Assembly: GCA_030625645.1 (NCBI GenBank) | Contig: DAOUQH010000006.1 | Coordinates: 1-36,063 of the forward strand | Origin: Flavobacteriia bacterium | Lineage (GTDB): Bacteria > Bacteroidota > Bacteroidia > Flavobacteriales > Flavobacteriaceae | Length of the DNA stretch: 36,063 bases | Reading direction: 5' to 3' | In this document: positions 9,371 to 19,533 of the stretch, one piece after another | Layout of the letters: each line of letters starts with the position of its first letter | Position numbering within the stretch: position 1 is the first letter of the stretch | Notes under the pieces: model-generated | The model's database searches: none | What the model saw: only the letters and a program-made list of their open reading frames with translations | Told to the model about the DNA's origin: nothing | Made by a program: the position numbers and the translations under genes

Positions 9371-9844
9371 GTGGTAAATCTAATAGGAACATACGAGTGT
9401 AAAGCGGACGCTAAAGGCAGGTTAATGATGCCATCTATGCTTAAAAAACAGTTGATGAGTGTTTTGCAGGAGGGTTTTGTAATGAAGCGTTCTGTGTTTC
9501 AGCCATGTTTAGAATTATATCCTATGAGCGAATGGAATATAATGATGGCAAAAGTCAATAAATTAAATCGTTTCGTCAAGAAAAATAATGATTTTATTAG
9601 AAGATTTACAGCAGGAGTTAAAGTTGTTGAGTTAGATAGTTCAGGAAGATTATTGGTTCCAAAAGATCTCTATTCATTTGCTGGAATTCAAAAGGAAGTA
9701 GTTTTATCTTCTTCGGTAAATATTATTGAGATTTGGGATAAAGATGAGTATGAGCAGGCGATTGGTGATGCTACTGTTGATTTTGCCGATCTGGCTGAGG
9801 AGGTTATGGGAGGTGTAAATGATGAGGAAGATGGAATATCATAA
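9371..9844 (+). CDS. mraZ: Division/cell wall cluster transcriptional regulator MraZ
   Basis: 157 aa, GTG start; GTYECKADAKGRLMMPSMLK and SSGRLLVPKDL AbrB-like repeats. Confidence 0.93.
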   Translation: MVNLIGTYECKADAKGRLMMPSMLKKQLMSVLQEGFVMKRSVFQPCLELYPMSEWNIMMAKVNKLNRFVKKNNDFIRRFTAGVKVVELDSSGRLLVPKDLYSFAGIQKEVVLSSSVNIIEIWDKDEYEQAIGDATVDFADLAEEVMGGVNDEEDGIS

Positions 9845-10727
9845 TCCGGTATTGCTCTTTGAAAGTGTTGGTGCGTTGGCTATAAAGCCTAATGGAATTT
9901 ATGTTGATGTAACTTTTGGTGGAGGTGGCCATTCAAAAGAGATTTTAAAAAGCTTGGGAGATGAAGGAAAACTTTTTGCCTTTGATCAAGATGAGGATGC
10001 TTTACAGAATATAATTGATGATGATAGGTTTGAGTTGATTCCGCAAAATTTTAGATATATCAAACGATTTTTAAGATTACACGGGATAAAGGAAGTAGAT
10101 GGAATTTTAGCAGATTTAGGAGTTTCATCCCATCAGTTTGATGAAGAGAGTAGAGGTTTTTCTACACGATTTGATGCAGACCTTGACATGCGAATGAATG
10201 CTGAAAATGCTTTAAGTGCTTATGATGTTGTAAATAATTATTCGGAAGAGGATTTGGCAAATGTATTATTCCAGTACGGAGAGTTAAGAAACTCAAGAAG
10301 TTTGGCAAGAGAAATTGTTTCTGCTAGAGCTGAAAAAGAGATTAAAACAAGTTTCGAATTAAAAGAAGTTCTTAAAAAATATTTACCAAAAAGCAAAGAG
10401 CATAAAATTTTAGCTCAGATTTTTCAAGCAATTAGAATAGAGGTAAATCAGGAAATAGAGGTATTAAAAGAATTTTTATTACAAACGCCAGGCTTGTTAA
10501 AAGAGAAAGGAAGATTGAGTGTAATATCATATCACTCATTAGAAGATAGATTGGTAAAAAGGTTTATAAAAAATGGAATGTTTGAAGGTGAGCCCGAAAA
10601 AGATTTTTATGGAAATTTTTCGGTACCACTAAAAAATATAGGAAAATTAATCATTCCGTCTAAAGAGGAAATTAAAGAAAATAATCGTGCACGTAGTGCA
10701 AAACTTAGAGTGGCAGAGAAACTCTAA
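9831..10727 (+). CDS. rsmH: 16S rRNA (cytosine(1402)-N(4))-methyltransferase
   Basis: MEYHNPVLL start at 9831 (track ORF from 9819); YVDVTFGGGGHSKEIL, DGILADLGVSSHQFDEESRGFS, SYHSLEDRLVKRF. Confidence 0.95.
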   Translation: MEYHNPVLLFESVGALAIKPNGIYVDVTFGGGGHSKEILKSLGDEGKLFAFDQDEDALQNIIDDDRFELIPQNFRYIKRFLRLHGIKEVDGILADLGVSSHQFDEESRGFSTRFDADLDMRMNAENALSAYDVVNNYSEEDLANVLFQYGELRNSRSLAREIVSARAEKEIKTSFELKEVLKKYLPKSKEHKILAQIFQAIRIEVNQEIEVLKEFLLQTPGLLKEKGRLSVISYHSLEDRLVKRFIKNGMFEGEPEKDFYGNFSVPLKNIGKLIIPSKEEIKENNRARSAKLRVAEKL

Positions 10728-10762
10728 TAAGGGCAGCTCAAAAATAAAGGGAAAACAAAAAA

Positions 10763-11089
10763 ATGTCAAAAACAAAAGATGCACTTTACAATATTTTAAA
10801 AGGTGGATTTCTTGTAGAAAAAGATGCTCAAAAAAATTGGGGCTTTATTATTTTTCTTACAGGATTGGCTTTGTTGATGATAGCGAGTTCGCATGAGATA
10901 GATCAAAAAGTACAAAAAATTGCTACACTCAATAAACAAAAAAGAGAATTGCGATCGAAGTTTGTAGCAACTAGATCAGATTTAATGAAGTTGAAAATGG
11001 AATCAACCATCAAGAAAGAGTTAGAGAAAAATGGTTTCTATTCGTATTCAACTCCTCCAAAAAAAATAAAAGTAAAGATTAGAAATTAA
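10763..11089 (+). CDS. ftsL: FtsL-like cell division membrane protein
   Basis: 108 aa; single TM (WGFIIFLTGLALLMIASS) then coiled region; position between rsmH and ftsI. Confidence 0.85.
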   Translation: MSKTKDALYNILKGGFLVEKDAQKNWGFIIFLTGLALLMIASSHEIDQKVQKIATLNKQKRELRSKFVATRSDLMKLKMESTIKKELEKNGFYSYSTPPKKIKVKIRN

Positions 11090-11090
11090 A

Positions 11091-13070
11091 ATGGCTATAG
11101 AAAAAAAACAAATACTAAATAGAGCGTACCTTCTTTCAGGTCTTCTTTTTTTGTTTGCTGTGGCTATCGTTTATAAGCTAGTCGAAATCCAGTTTGTTAA
11201 TGGTGATACTCTAAGAGGTCTAGCAGAGCAGCATACCGTTAAGAAGTTTGAAATCAAAGCAAATAGGGGTAGTGTTTATTCTGCAGATGGTAGTTTATTG
11301 GCAACTTCGGTTTCAAAATTTGATGTAAGAATGGATGCAGTTACAGTTTCAGATGAAAATTTTGAATCAGGTATTAAGGATTTGAGTAAGTCGCTTTCAA
11401 AAATGCTGGGCAAAAGTGCTAGTTTCTATGAAAAAAGTATCCGTAAAGCAAGAGCAAATAAAAATAGATATTTATTTATTACTCGTAATCTAAGCTATAA
11501 CGAATATCAAGAGCTTAAAAAATTTCCAATTTTTAAATTAGGTACTTATCGTGGAGGTTTAATTATTGAACAACGAACCGTAAGAGAGCATCCAATTGGT
11601 AAAATGGCAGAAAGAGCTGTTGGTTATGATGATTATCGTGGTAGAGTTGGAATTGAAGGAAGTTTTTATGAGTTTTTAAGAGGTAAAAACGGACAAAGAT
11701 TAAAGCAAAAAATTGCAAAAGGACAATGGAAACCACTTAGTGATAATAATGAAAAAGAGCCAATTGATGGTAGGGATATTATTACAACCATAGATTTGAA
11801 TATTCAAGATATTGCACATCATGCTTTATTAGGACAGTTAGAAAAATACGATGCTGAACATGGAACGGTTGTCGTTATGGAGACTAAAACAGGTGAGATA
11901 AAAGCAGTTTCTAATTTAGGTAAAACAGATAAAGGTACTTACTACGAAAAAAGAAATTATGCAGTTTATGAATCGCATGAGCCTGGATCTACTTTTAAAT
12001 TAATGGGAATGGTAGTTGCTTTAGAAGATAAAGTAATCGATTCATCTGAGGTTATCGATACTGAAAATGGGGTAATTAAATTTTATGGAAGAAGTGTAAG
12101 AGATTCCCATCGTGGTGGTTATGGCAAAATATCAGCAGCAAAAGTTTTTGAAGTTTCTTCAAATGTTGGTATGGTAAAGATCATTGATAAGTACTATAAA
12201 GATAATCCAGAAAAGTTTGTTCAAGGTTTAAAGAGAATGAATATTGGCGAAAAATTAGGATTGCCAATCAAAGGAGAAGGTGCACCAATAATTCCTAATC
12301 CAAATGATAAAAAAACATGGAACGGTTTATCACTACCATGGATGGCTTATGGTTATGGGGTTTCATTAACACCTTTACAAACATTAACTTTTTACAATGC
12401 TATTGCAAATAACGGTGAGATGGTAAAACCAATTTTTGTTAAAGAAATTAGAACACAAAGTAATGTGATTACCACTTTTGAAAAAGAAGTTATTAATCCG
12501 AAAATATGCTCACAAGAAACGATTGATAAAGTAAAAGAGATGATGTTAAATGTGGTTAAGCGTGGAACAGCAACAAATATTTATGATGAGAACTTCTCAA
12601 TGGCAGGAAAAACAGGTACTTGTCAAACAGATTATTGGAAATCAACCGGAACAAAATATATTTCATCTTTTGCAGGATATTTCCCTGCTGATAATCCAAA
12701 ATATTCTTGCATTGTAGTAATTCATAAACCAGATAAAAAACTTGGTTATTATGGTAATATTGTTGCTGCACCAGTATTTAAACAAATTGCTCAAAAAATA
12801 TATTCCGAAACACCTATTCAAGATGAAATTGATCTAAAAAACAGATTGAATCCATTGGATGATAATTATGAAAAATATTATCCAAAAGTGAATAAAGATT
12901 TTAAATCTATGCCAAATGTGACAAATATGGCAGGGATGGATGCAATACCATTATTAGAAAATTTAGGTTTTAAAGTTCGAGTTTATGGAAGTGGAAAAGT
13001 AAAATCACAATCTGTAAAACCAGGAAATAAAGTAGTAAAAGGAACAAACATAACATTAAATCTGTCGTAA
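11091..13070 (+). CDS. ftsI: Penicillin-binding protein / peptidoglycan transpeptidase with PASTA domain
   Basis: 659 aa; HEPGSTFKLM (SxxK), SSN, AGKTGTCQ (KTG); C-terminal PASTA-like MPNVTNMAGMDAIPLLENLGFKVRVYGSGKV. Confidence 0.95.
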   Translation: MAIEKKQILNRAYLLSGLLFLFAVAIVYKLVEIQFVNGDTLRGLAEQHTVKKFEIKANRGSVYSADGSLLATSVSKFDVRMDAVTVSDENFESGIKDLSKSLSKMLGKSASFYEKSIRKARANKNRYLFITRNLSYNEYQELKKFPIFKLGTYRGGLIIEQRTVREHPIGKMAERAVGYDDYRGRVGIEGSFYEFLRGKNGQRLKQKIAKGQWKPLSDNNEKEPIDGRDIITTIDLNIQDIAHHALLGQLEKYDAEHGTVVVMETKTGEIKAVSNLGKTDKGTYYEKRNYAVYESHEPGSTFKLMGMVVALEDKVIDSSEVIDTENGVIKFYGRSVRDSHRGGYGKISAAKVFEVSSNVGMVKIIDKYYKDNPEKFVQGLKRMNIGEKLGLPIKGEGAPIIPNPNDKKTWNGLSLPWMAYGYGVSLTPLQTLTFYNAIANNGEMVKPIFVKEIRTQSNVITTFEKEVINPKICSQETIDKVKEMMLNVVKRGTATNIYDENFSMAGKTGTCQTDYWKSTGTKYISSFAGYFPADNPKYSCIVVIHKPDKKLGYYGNIVAAPVFKQIAQKIYSETPIQDEIDLKNRLNPLDDNYEKYYPKVNKDFKSMPNVTNMAGMDAIPLLENLGFKVRVYGSGKVKSQSVKPGNKVVKGTNITLNLS

Positions 13071-13078
13071 AATTAGCT

Positions 13079-14542
13079 TTGAGAATATTAAAAGACATAT
13101 TATATAAAGTTGCTGTAAAAGCGGTAAAAGGCTCAACAGATATCAAGATCAAACAAGTTGAATTTGATTCTAGAAAAGTTGAAAGTAATACTTTGTTTGT
13201 TGCACAAAAAGGACTTTCATTTGATGGTCATTCTTTTATATCAAAGGCTATTGCTGATGGAGCTGTTGCTGTGATTTGTGAAGAATTACCAAAAGACATA
13301 CAAGATAATATAACCTATATTAAGGTAAAAGATAGCAATGAGGCTTTGGCAATAATTGCTTCCAATTTTTACGAAAATCCTTCCGAAAAATTAAAATTGG
13401 TTGGAGTTACGGGTACCAATGGCAAAACAACTATTGCAACTTTACTGTACACTTTATTTAAAAATGCTGGACACAGAGCAGGATTGTTATCAACGATTAA
13501 AGTAATGGTTGATAATCTTGAATTTCCGGCTACACATACAACACCTGATTCACTTTCAATCAATAAGTATTTACATGAAATGGTAATGCAAAAAGTGGAA
13601 TATTGTTTTATGGAAGTGAGTTCTCACGGAATTCATCAGAAACGTACTTCAGGTTTGGATTTTGATGGTGGAATTTTCACCAACTTAACACAGGATCATT
13701 TGGATTATCATAAAAGCTTTGCTGAATATCGCGACGTTAAAAAGCTCTTTTTTGATAATTTACCAAAAACAGCCTTTGCTTTGGTTAATGCAGATGATAA
13801 AAATGGCTTGGTAATGTTACAAAATACCAAAGCGAGTAAAAACACTTATGCATTAAAAACTATTGCTGATTATAAAGCTAAAGTTGTTGAAAATCAGTTT
13901 GATGGTTTGCATTTAGATATTAATGGCCAGGAAGTTTACACGAAATTGATAGGAGATTTTAATGCTTATAATTTATTGGCAATTTATGGTGTTGCAAATC
14001 TTTTGGGTATGGATAAGTTAGAAAATTTACGATTGATAAGTTCACTCGAAAATGTTTCTGGAAGATTCCAGTCAATTAGATCAGAAGGTGAAATTACTGC
14101 AATTGTCGATTATGCCCATACGCCTGATGCTTTAAAAAATGTTTTAGAAACGATTAATACAATTAGAACTCATAATGAGCAAGTAATTACAGTTGTTGGT
14201 TGCGGTGGAGATAGAGATAAAGGTAAGCGACCTAAGATGGGAAATATTGCTTCGGTGTTAAGCAATCAAGTTATTTTCACTTCTGATAATCCAAGAACTG
14301 AAGACCCAGAAGAGATAATAAAAGATATTGAAGCAGGTGTTAGTCCTGAAAATTATAAAAAAACAATTTCAATTACAGATAGAAAACAAGCTATTAAAAC
14401 TGCTTGTAAAATGGCAAATAAAAAGGATATAATTCTTATTGCCGGAAAAGGTCATGAAACCTATCAAATTATTGGAACAAAGAAAACAGATTTTGATGAC
14501 CTTAAAACTATTAACAATTTTTTTAAACAACTAGATAAATAA
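13079..14542 (+). CDS. murE: UDP-N-acetylmuramoyl-tripeptide synthetase MurE
   Basis: 487 aa, TTG start; [50 protein letters not shown]. Confidence 0.95.
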   Translation: MRILKDILYKVAVKAVKGSTDIKIKQVEFDSRKVESNTLFVAQKGLSFDGHSFISKAIADGAVAVICEELPKDIQDNITYIKVKDSNEALAIIASNFYENPSEKLKLVGVTGTNGKTTIATLLYTLFKNAGHRAGLLSTIKVMVDNLEFPATHTTPDSLSINKYLHEMVMQKVEYCFMEVSSHGIHQKRTSGLDFDGGIFTNLTQDHLDYHKSFAEYRDVKKLFFDNLPKTAFALVNADDKNGLVMLQNTKASKNTYALKTIADYKAKVVENQFDGLHLDINGQEVYTKLIGDFNAYNLLAIYGVANLLGMDKLENLRLISSLENVSGRFQSIRSEGEITAIVDYAHTPDALKNVLETINTIRTHNEQVITVVGCGGDRDKGKRPKMGNIASVLSNQVIFTSDNPRTEDPEEIIKDIEAGVSPENYKKTISITDRKQAIKTACKMANKKDIILIAGKGHETYQIIGTKKTDFDDLKTINNFFKQLDK

Positions 14543-14547
14543 AAAGC

Positions 14548-15780
14548 ATGTTGTATTATTTGTTTGAATACTTAGAAAAACATTACCATCTCAGCGGAGC
14601 AGGATTATTTCAATATATCTCATTCCGTTCAGCAATGGCTTTTGCTTTCTCTTTATTAATTTCAACAATATATGGTAGAAGAGTTATTGATAAATTAAGA
14701 CGATTACAAATTGGAGAAACGGTAAGAGAATTAGGTTTAGAAGGTCAGAAAGAAAAAGCAGGAACTCCAACAATGGGAGGAATTATAATAATTTTAGCCA
14801 CTTTGATTCCGGTATTTCTCTTCGCAAAACTGGGTAATGTTTATATTATTTTACTGATAGTTACTATGATATGGATGGGTGCTATAGGATTTGTAGATGA
14901 TTATATAAAAGTGTTTAAAAAAAATAAAGAAGGTTTAAAAGGAAGGTTTAAAATAGTTGGTCAGGTTGTACTTGGGTCTTTTGTTGGTTTAGTGCTTTTT
15001 TTTAATCCTGATGTTACTGTAAAAGAAAAACTTCCTGCAAATGAGGTTGTAAAAGTTGAAAATTTAATTGTTCCTTCTAATCATTTTAGCGAGGAAATGA
15101 AATCTACAATCACTACAATTCCTTTTGTAAAAAATAACGAATTTGATTATGCAAACTTGATAAGCTGGATGGGTGAAGGTGCAGAAAAATATGTTTGGGT
15201 ATTATTTGTTTTTATTGTCATTTTTATTATTACAGCAGTTTCTAATGGTGCAAACTTAACAGATGGAATTGATGGTTTAGCAGCAGGATCTTCGGCGATA
15301 ATTGTATTGGCTTTGGCTGTATTTACATGGACTTCAGGTAATATCATTTTTGCTGATTATTTGAATGTAATGTACATACCTAATTCGGGTGAAATGACCA
15401 TTTTCATCAGTGCATTTGTTGGTGGTTTGGTTGGGTTTTTATGGTATAATGCTTTTCCGGCACAGGTGTTTATGGGAGATACAGGGAGCTTAACCATAGG
15501 AGGTGTAATTGCGGTAATCGCTATTGCAACCAGAAAAGAATTATTGATTCCAATTTTAGCAGGAATCTTTTTAATTGAAAATTTATCTGTGGTAATGCAG
15601 GTGGGTTATTTTAAGTTCTCAAGAAAGAGAACAGGAAAAGGTAAGCGCATATTTTTAATGGCACCTCTCCATCATCATTATCAGAAAAAAGGATATCACG
15701 AAAGTAAAATAGTTACCCGTTTTTGGATTGTAGGAATTTTATTGGCAGTATTATCCATTTTAACATTAAAAGTAAGATAA
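14548..15780 (+). CDS. mraY: Phospho-N-acetylmuramoyl-pentapeptide-transferase
   Basis: 410 aa; [35 protein letters not shown]. Confidence 0.96.
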   Translation: MLYYLFEYLEKHYHLSGAGLFQYISFRSAMAFAFSLLISTIYGRRVIDKLRRLQIGETVRELGLEGQKEKAGTPTMGGIIIILATLIPVFLFAKLGNVYIILLIVTMIWMGAIGFVDDYIKVFKKNKEGLKGRFKIVGQVVLGSFVGLVLFFNPDVTVKEKLPANEVVKVENLIVPSNHFSEEMKSTITTIPFVKNNEFDYANLISWMGEGAEKYVWVLFVFIVIFIITAVSNGANLTDGIDGLAAGSSAIIVLALAVFTWTSGNIIFADYLNVMYIPNSGEMTIFISAFVGGLVGFLWYNAFPAQVFMGDTGSLTIGGVIAVIAIATRKELLIPILAGIFLIENLSVVMQVGYFKFSRKRTGKGKRIFLMAPLHHHYQKKGYHESKIVTRFWIVGILLAVLSILTLKVR

Positions 15781-15805
15781 CAATAACAAGATTAAATTAT
15801 AATAA

Positions 15806-16354
15806 ATGAGCTTAACAGCATTTGTTTCAAAACAAAATTTCACTACAAAAAATGCAATGGCTTCAAGAACAATGCAAGAGTTATTGAAAGTAAGAAAACA
15901 AACTATAAGAGATAGTTTTTCACTTAGTGAAAATGACGAACATAGATTGGAAAATGTTCTTAAAATTAATGGAGTGCAATATATAAATGATTCTAAAGCA
16001 GTAAATGTAAATGCAACATATTATGCCTTAGAAAGTATGGAGCATCAAACAGTTTGGATTGTTGGAGGTTTAGATAAAGGGAATGATTACCATTCTTTAT
16101 TACCATTAGTTCGTGAAAAAGTAAAAGCAATTATTTGCTTAGGAGAGCATAATTTTAAATTATTAGAAACATTTGAGAATGTTGTAGAATATATAATTGA
16201 AACTACCGATTTAGACGAAGCTGTTCAATTTGCATATAGATTATCAGAAAAAGGTGATTCAGTATTGTTATCACCTGCATGTGCAAGCCACGATCAATTT
16301 GAAGATTACCAAGAAAGAGGTTGGTTATTTAAAAGGGCTGTAAGAAACTTATAA
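15806..16354 (+). CDS. Stand-alone MurD C-terminal domain (truncated murD; N-terminal and ATP-binding domains absent)
   Basis: 182 aa; EHRLENVLKINGVQYINDSKAVNVNATYYALESM...VWIVGGLDKGNDYHSLLPLVREKVKAIICLG...LLSPACASHDQFEDYQERGWLFKRAV matches MurD domain 3; no GxxGKT P-loop; TAA immediately upstream in frame; only 25 bp separate it from mraY. Confidence 0.85.
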   Translation: MSLTAFVSKQNFTTKNAMASRTMQELLKVRKQTIRDSFSLSENDEHRLENVLKINGVQYINDSKAVNVNATYYALESMEHQTVWIVGGLDKGNDYHSLLPLVREKVKAIICLGEHNFKLLETFENVVEYIIETTDLDEAVQFAYRLSEKGDSVLLSPACASHDQFEDYQERGWLFKRAVRNL

Positions 16355-16381
16355 AGCAAAAATATATTTGACAAAGTATAT

Positions 16382-17587
16382 ATGACTCAGGTATTTAAAA
16401 ATATAAAAGGTGACAAAACCAGTTGGGCAATTATTGCAGTTTTAGCAATTTTTTCCTTTTTGCCAGTTTATAGTGCTAGTACCAATTTGGTATATGTTGC
16501 AGGTAATGGTACCACTTTGGGTCATTTAGTGAAGCACGCTGTTTTGTTGTTTTTTGGATTTGCAATAATTTATGGTACACACAAAATACCGTATAGATAT
16601 TTTAGTGGATTTTCGGTTTTGTTGTTGCCCGTTGTTATTGCACTTTTGGTTTTTACACTTGCAAAAGGAACCCTTATAGGAGGTGCAAATGCAAGTAGGT
16701 GGATTCAAATTCCTATTGTTGGAGTTGGGTTTCAAACTTCTACTTTTGCAGTAGTTGTTTTAATGATGTATGTTGCTAGATATTTATCAAAAAATAAGGA
16801 TAAACATATTAATTTTAAAGAAAGCATTATATACTTATGGATACCTGTTAGTGTTGTTTTAATGCTTATTCTACCAGCTAACTTTTCAACAACTGCAATA
16901 GCTTTTTTCTTGGTGCTGGTGCTGGCTTTTCTTGGAGGATATCCTTTTAAATATTTAATATCCATCATAGGAGCAGCAGTTTTGGTATTGGCAATTTTTG
17001 TTATTTCAGCTAAAGCATTTCCTGATACGATTAAGAATACAAGAATTGAAACCTGGAATAATAGGATTGAGAATTATATTTCCGGAGGAAGTGAAGAGAA
17101 TTATCAAGCTGAAAAGGCAAAAATAGCAATTGCCTCTGGTGAAATTAGAGGAAAAGGGCCAGGGAAAAGTGTACAAAAGAATTTCTTACCACAATCTTCT
17201 TCCGATTTTATTTATGCCATTATTGTAGAAGAATTTGGTTTAGCAGGAGCAATCATAATCCTATTTTTATACTTATTTCTACTTTTCCGAATTATAATAA
17301 TTGCAACAAAAACTGAAACAACTTTTGGCGTGTTATTAGTACTAGGTGTAGGTATTCCAATCATTTTCCAAGCAATGGTTAATATGGCGGTTGCAGTAGG
17401 TTTATTTCCGGTAACGGGACAACCCTTACCATTAATTAGTACCGGTGGAACTTCTATTTGGATGACTTGTTTCGCCATTGGAATAGTGTTGAGTGTGAGT
17501 GTTTTTAATGTACAAAATGAAAAAGAAACAGATATAAAAACAGAATTTGAAAACCCTTTAGATATTTTGCATGAAGCAGTTGGTTAA
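16382..17587 (+). CDS. ftsW: Cell division protein FtsW (SEDS glycosyltransferase)
   Basis: 401 aa polytopic; [56 protein letters not shown]. Confidence 0.95.
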   Translation: MTQVFKNIKGDKTSWAIIAVLAIFSFLPVYSASTNLVYVAGNGTTLGHLVKHAVLLFFGFAIIYGTHKIPYRYFSGFSVLLLPVVIALLVFTLAKGTLIGGANASRWIQIPIVGVGFQTSTFAVVVLMMYVARYLSKNKDKHINFKESIIYLWIPVSVVLMLILPANFSTTAIAFFLVLVLAFLGGYPFKYLISIIGAAVLVLAIFVISAKAFPDTIKNTRIETWNNRIENYISGGSEENYQAEKAKIAIASGEIRGKGPGKSVQKNFLPQSSSDFIYAIIVEEFGLAGAIIILFLYLFLLFRIIIIATKTETTFGVLLVLGVGIPIIFQAMVNMAVAVGLFPVTGQPLPLISTGGTSIWMTCFAIGIVLSVSVFNVQNEKETDIKTEFENPLDILHEAVG

Positions 17588-18674
17588 CATATTGTTGAGT
17601 GGTGGTGGCACAGGAGGGCATATATATCCTGCAATCGCTATTGCAAATGAATTAAAAAGTAGGTATCCAAAAGCAAATTTTTTATTTGTAGGAGCAAAAG
17701 ATAGAATGGAAATGGAAAAAGTTCCACAGTTAGGGTATAAAATAAAGGGTTTAAATATTACAGGAATTCAAAGGAATTTGAGTACTAAAAATTTATCATT
17801 TCCATTTAAGCTGTTGAGTAGTTTATATAATGCAAATAAAATAATAAAGGTTTTTAAGCCAGATGTGGTTATCGGAACCGGTGGATTTGCATCAGGGCCA
17901 ACTTTATTTATGGCTAGTAAAAAAAATATTCCTTGTTTGATACAAGAACAGAATTCGTATCCGGGGATTACAAATAAATTATTAGCAAGTAAAGTGCAAA
18001 AAATTTGTACCGCTTATGATGGTTTAGATAAGTTTTTTCCTGAAGAGAAGATTATTAAAACAGGTAATCCTGTACGCCAAGATATATTGGATGTTTCCGG
18101 AAAAAGAGAAGAAGCATTAGAGCATTTTAAATTACAAAAAAATAAAAAGATTTTAGTTGTTTTAGGAGGTAGTTTGGGTGCAAGAAAAATAAATCAAATT
18201 ATTGAAAAAAATCTTGAAGAAATTCTTGATCTAGATGTTCAAATTATCTGGCAAACAGGTAAACTTTATATTGATGATTATAAAGAATATAATAGAAAAG
18301 AGTTTGTACAAACACATGCTTTTATTCAAAATATGGATTTATTATATGCTGTTTCCGATATAATAATTAGTAGGGCTGGAGCTGGAACAATTTCGGAGTT
18401 GTGTTTGGTAGGAAAACCTGTAATTTTTATACCATCACCAAATGTAGCTGAAGATCATCAAACTAAAAATGCCATGGCAGTAGTAAATAAAAATGCTGCA
18501 GAGATGATTAAAGAATCAGAATCGGATAAGAATTTTATATATCGATTCAAAAGCCTTATTCAAGATGAAAAAAGACAAAATATATTGAGTAGAAATATTA
18601 AAGAAATGGCTTTACCAAAAGCAACAAAGGAAATAGCAGATGCTGTGGAAAGTTTAGTAGAGATAACCAATTAA
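17571..18674 (+). CDS. murG: UDP-N-acetylglucosamine--N-acetylmuramyl-(pentapeptide) pyrophosphoryl-undecaprenol GlcNAc transferase
   Basis: 367 aa; [53 protein letters not shown]; overlaps ftsW by 17 nt. Confidence 0.96.
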   Translation: MKQLVNILLSGGGTGGHIYPAIAIANELKSRYPKANFLFVGAKDRMEMEKVPQLGYKIKGLNITGIQRNLSTKNLSFPFKLLSSLYNANKIIKVFKPDVVIGTGGFASGPTLFMASKKNIPCLIQEQNSYPGITNKLLASKVQKICTAYDGLDKFFPEEKIIKTGNPVRQDILDVSGKREEALEHFKLQKNKKILVVLGGSLGARKINQIIEKNLEEILDLDVQIIWQTGKLYIDDYKEYNRKEFVQTHAFIQNMDLLYAVSDIIISRAGAGTISELCLVGKPVIFIPSPNVAEDHQTKNAMAVVNKNAAEMIKESESDKNFIYRFKSLIQDEKRQNILSRNIKEMALPKATKEIADAVESLVEITN

Positions 18675-18700
18675 TGAAATAAATAATAAAAAATTATGTG

Positions 18701-18787
18701 CTAAATACTGTGGTAACTATGGCAATTGAGGTAATAATGGGGGTTTTGACCAATAAATTGCCATAGTTCTAAAAATTTAGTATTCAG
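18701..18787. repeat. Nested inverted repeat in the murG-ftsQ gap (where murC would be expected)
   Basis: Perfect 13-bp arms AACTATGGCAATT (18715-18727) / AATTGCCATAGTT (18756-18768); outer imperfect arms CTAAATACT (18701-18709) / AGTATTCAG (18779-18787). Confidence 0.75.
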
Positions 18788-18795
18788 TAAATTAG

Positions 18796-19530
18796 ATGCT
18801 TAAAAAATATAACTCACATATCAAATTTATTTTACTTTTCTTGCTTGTAGCATTCTTATACGGATTTGCTAATATTAGAAATACAGATAAAAAAATAAAG
18901 GAGATTGACCTTATTTTTAAAAATGGAGGAAACCTTTTTATTACCTATGATTCGGTTAATAAATTGTTAATACAAAAAATGAAACCACTTAAAAAGCAAG
19001 CGATAGATAGTTTACATTTGAAAAGTATAGAAAAAGCAATACAGTCAAATCAGATGATTCAAAATGCTGAAATATTCTATACAAGTGATGGAAAGTTGGG
19101 GGCTGAAATTACACAAAGAACTCCGATTTTAAGAGTAGTTGATAGGTATAATTCTTACTATATTGATAAGTTTGGATTAAAAATGCCTTTATCAGATAAT
19201 TTTTCGGCAAGAGTTCCGATAATTTCAGGTAAAGTTGATATTAATAAGGATATTGATATAACAAATTTAGCAAGTAAGATATTAGAAGATGATTTTTTGA
19301 GAAAGCAAATAATTGGAATCGAACAAGAAGAAAATAACGGAGTTTGTCAATTTAGATTAAAAACTAGAATAGGAGATCAAATAGTTGTTTTTGGAACTTT
19401 GCAAAATTTTGAAAACAAAAAAAATAAGTTAAAAGTATTTTATCAAAAAGCATTAAAAGACAGTATTTTACAAAGATATGATACGATTAACTTGAAATTT
19501 AAAAATCAGGTTGTTTGTACTAAAAAATAG
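18796..19530 (+). CDS. ftsQ: Cell division protein FtsQ
   Basis: 244 aa; N-terminal TM, POTRA-like region and KAIQSNQMIQNAEIFYTSDGKLGAEITQRTPILRV; between murG and ftsA. Confidence 0.88.
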   Translation: MLKKYNSHIKFILLFLLVAFLYGFANIRNTDKKIKEIDLIFKNGGNLFITYDSVNKLLIQKMKPLKKQAIDSLHLKSIEKAIQSNQMIQNAEIFYTSDGKLGAEITQRTPILRVVDRYNSYYIDKFGLKMPLSDNFSARVPIISGKVDINKDIDITNLASKILEDDFLRKQIIGIEQEENNGVCQFRLKTRIGDQIVVFGTLQNFENKKNKLKVFYQKALKDSILQRYDTINLKFKNQVVCTKK

Positions 19531-19533
19531 AAT

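Noticed and set aside
12556-12771. Antisense ORF inside ftsI (and similar short antisense ORFs at 13369-13563, 16526-16735, 16732-16968, 17212-17478, 20535-20735, 21084-21266)
   Set aside because: Lie opposite strongly conserved coding genes, low-complexity translations without recognisable domains; chance ORFs in AT-rich DNA.
15781-15805. Possible frameshift hiding the N-terminal half of MurD upstream of the 182-aa ORF
   Set aside because: Only 25 nt lie between the mraY stop and the ATG, with a TAA directly before the ATG; there is no room for about 280 missing codons in any frame.
16382-18674. Possibility that the missing MurD or MurC domains are fused into ftsW or murG
   Set aside because: ftsW (401 aa) and murG (367 aa) have normal length and motifs; neither contains a Mur-ligase P-loop.
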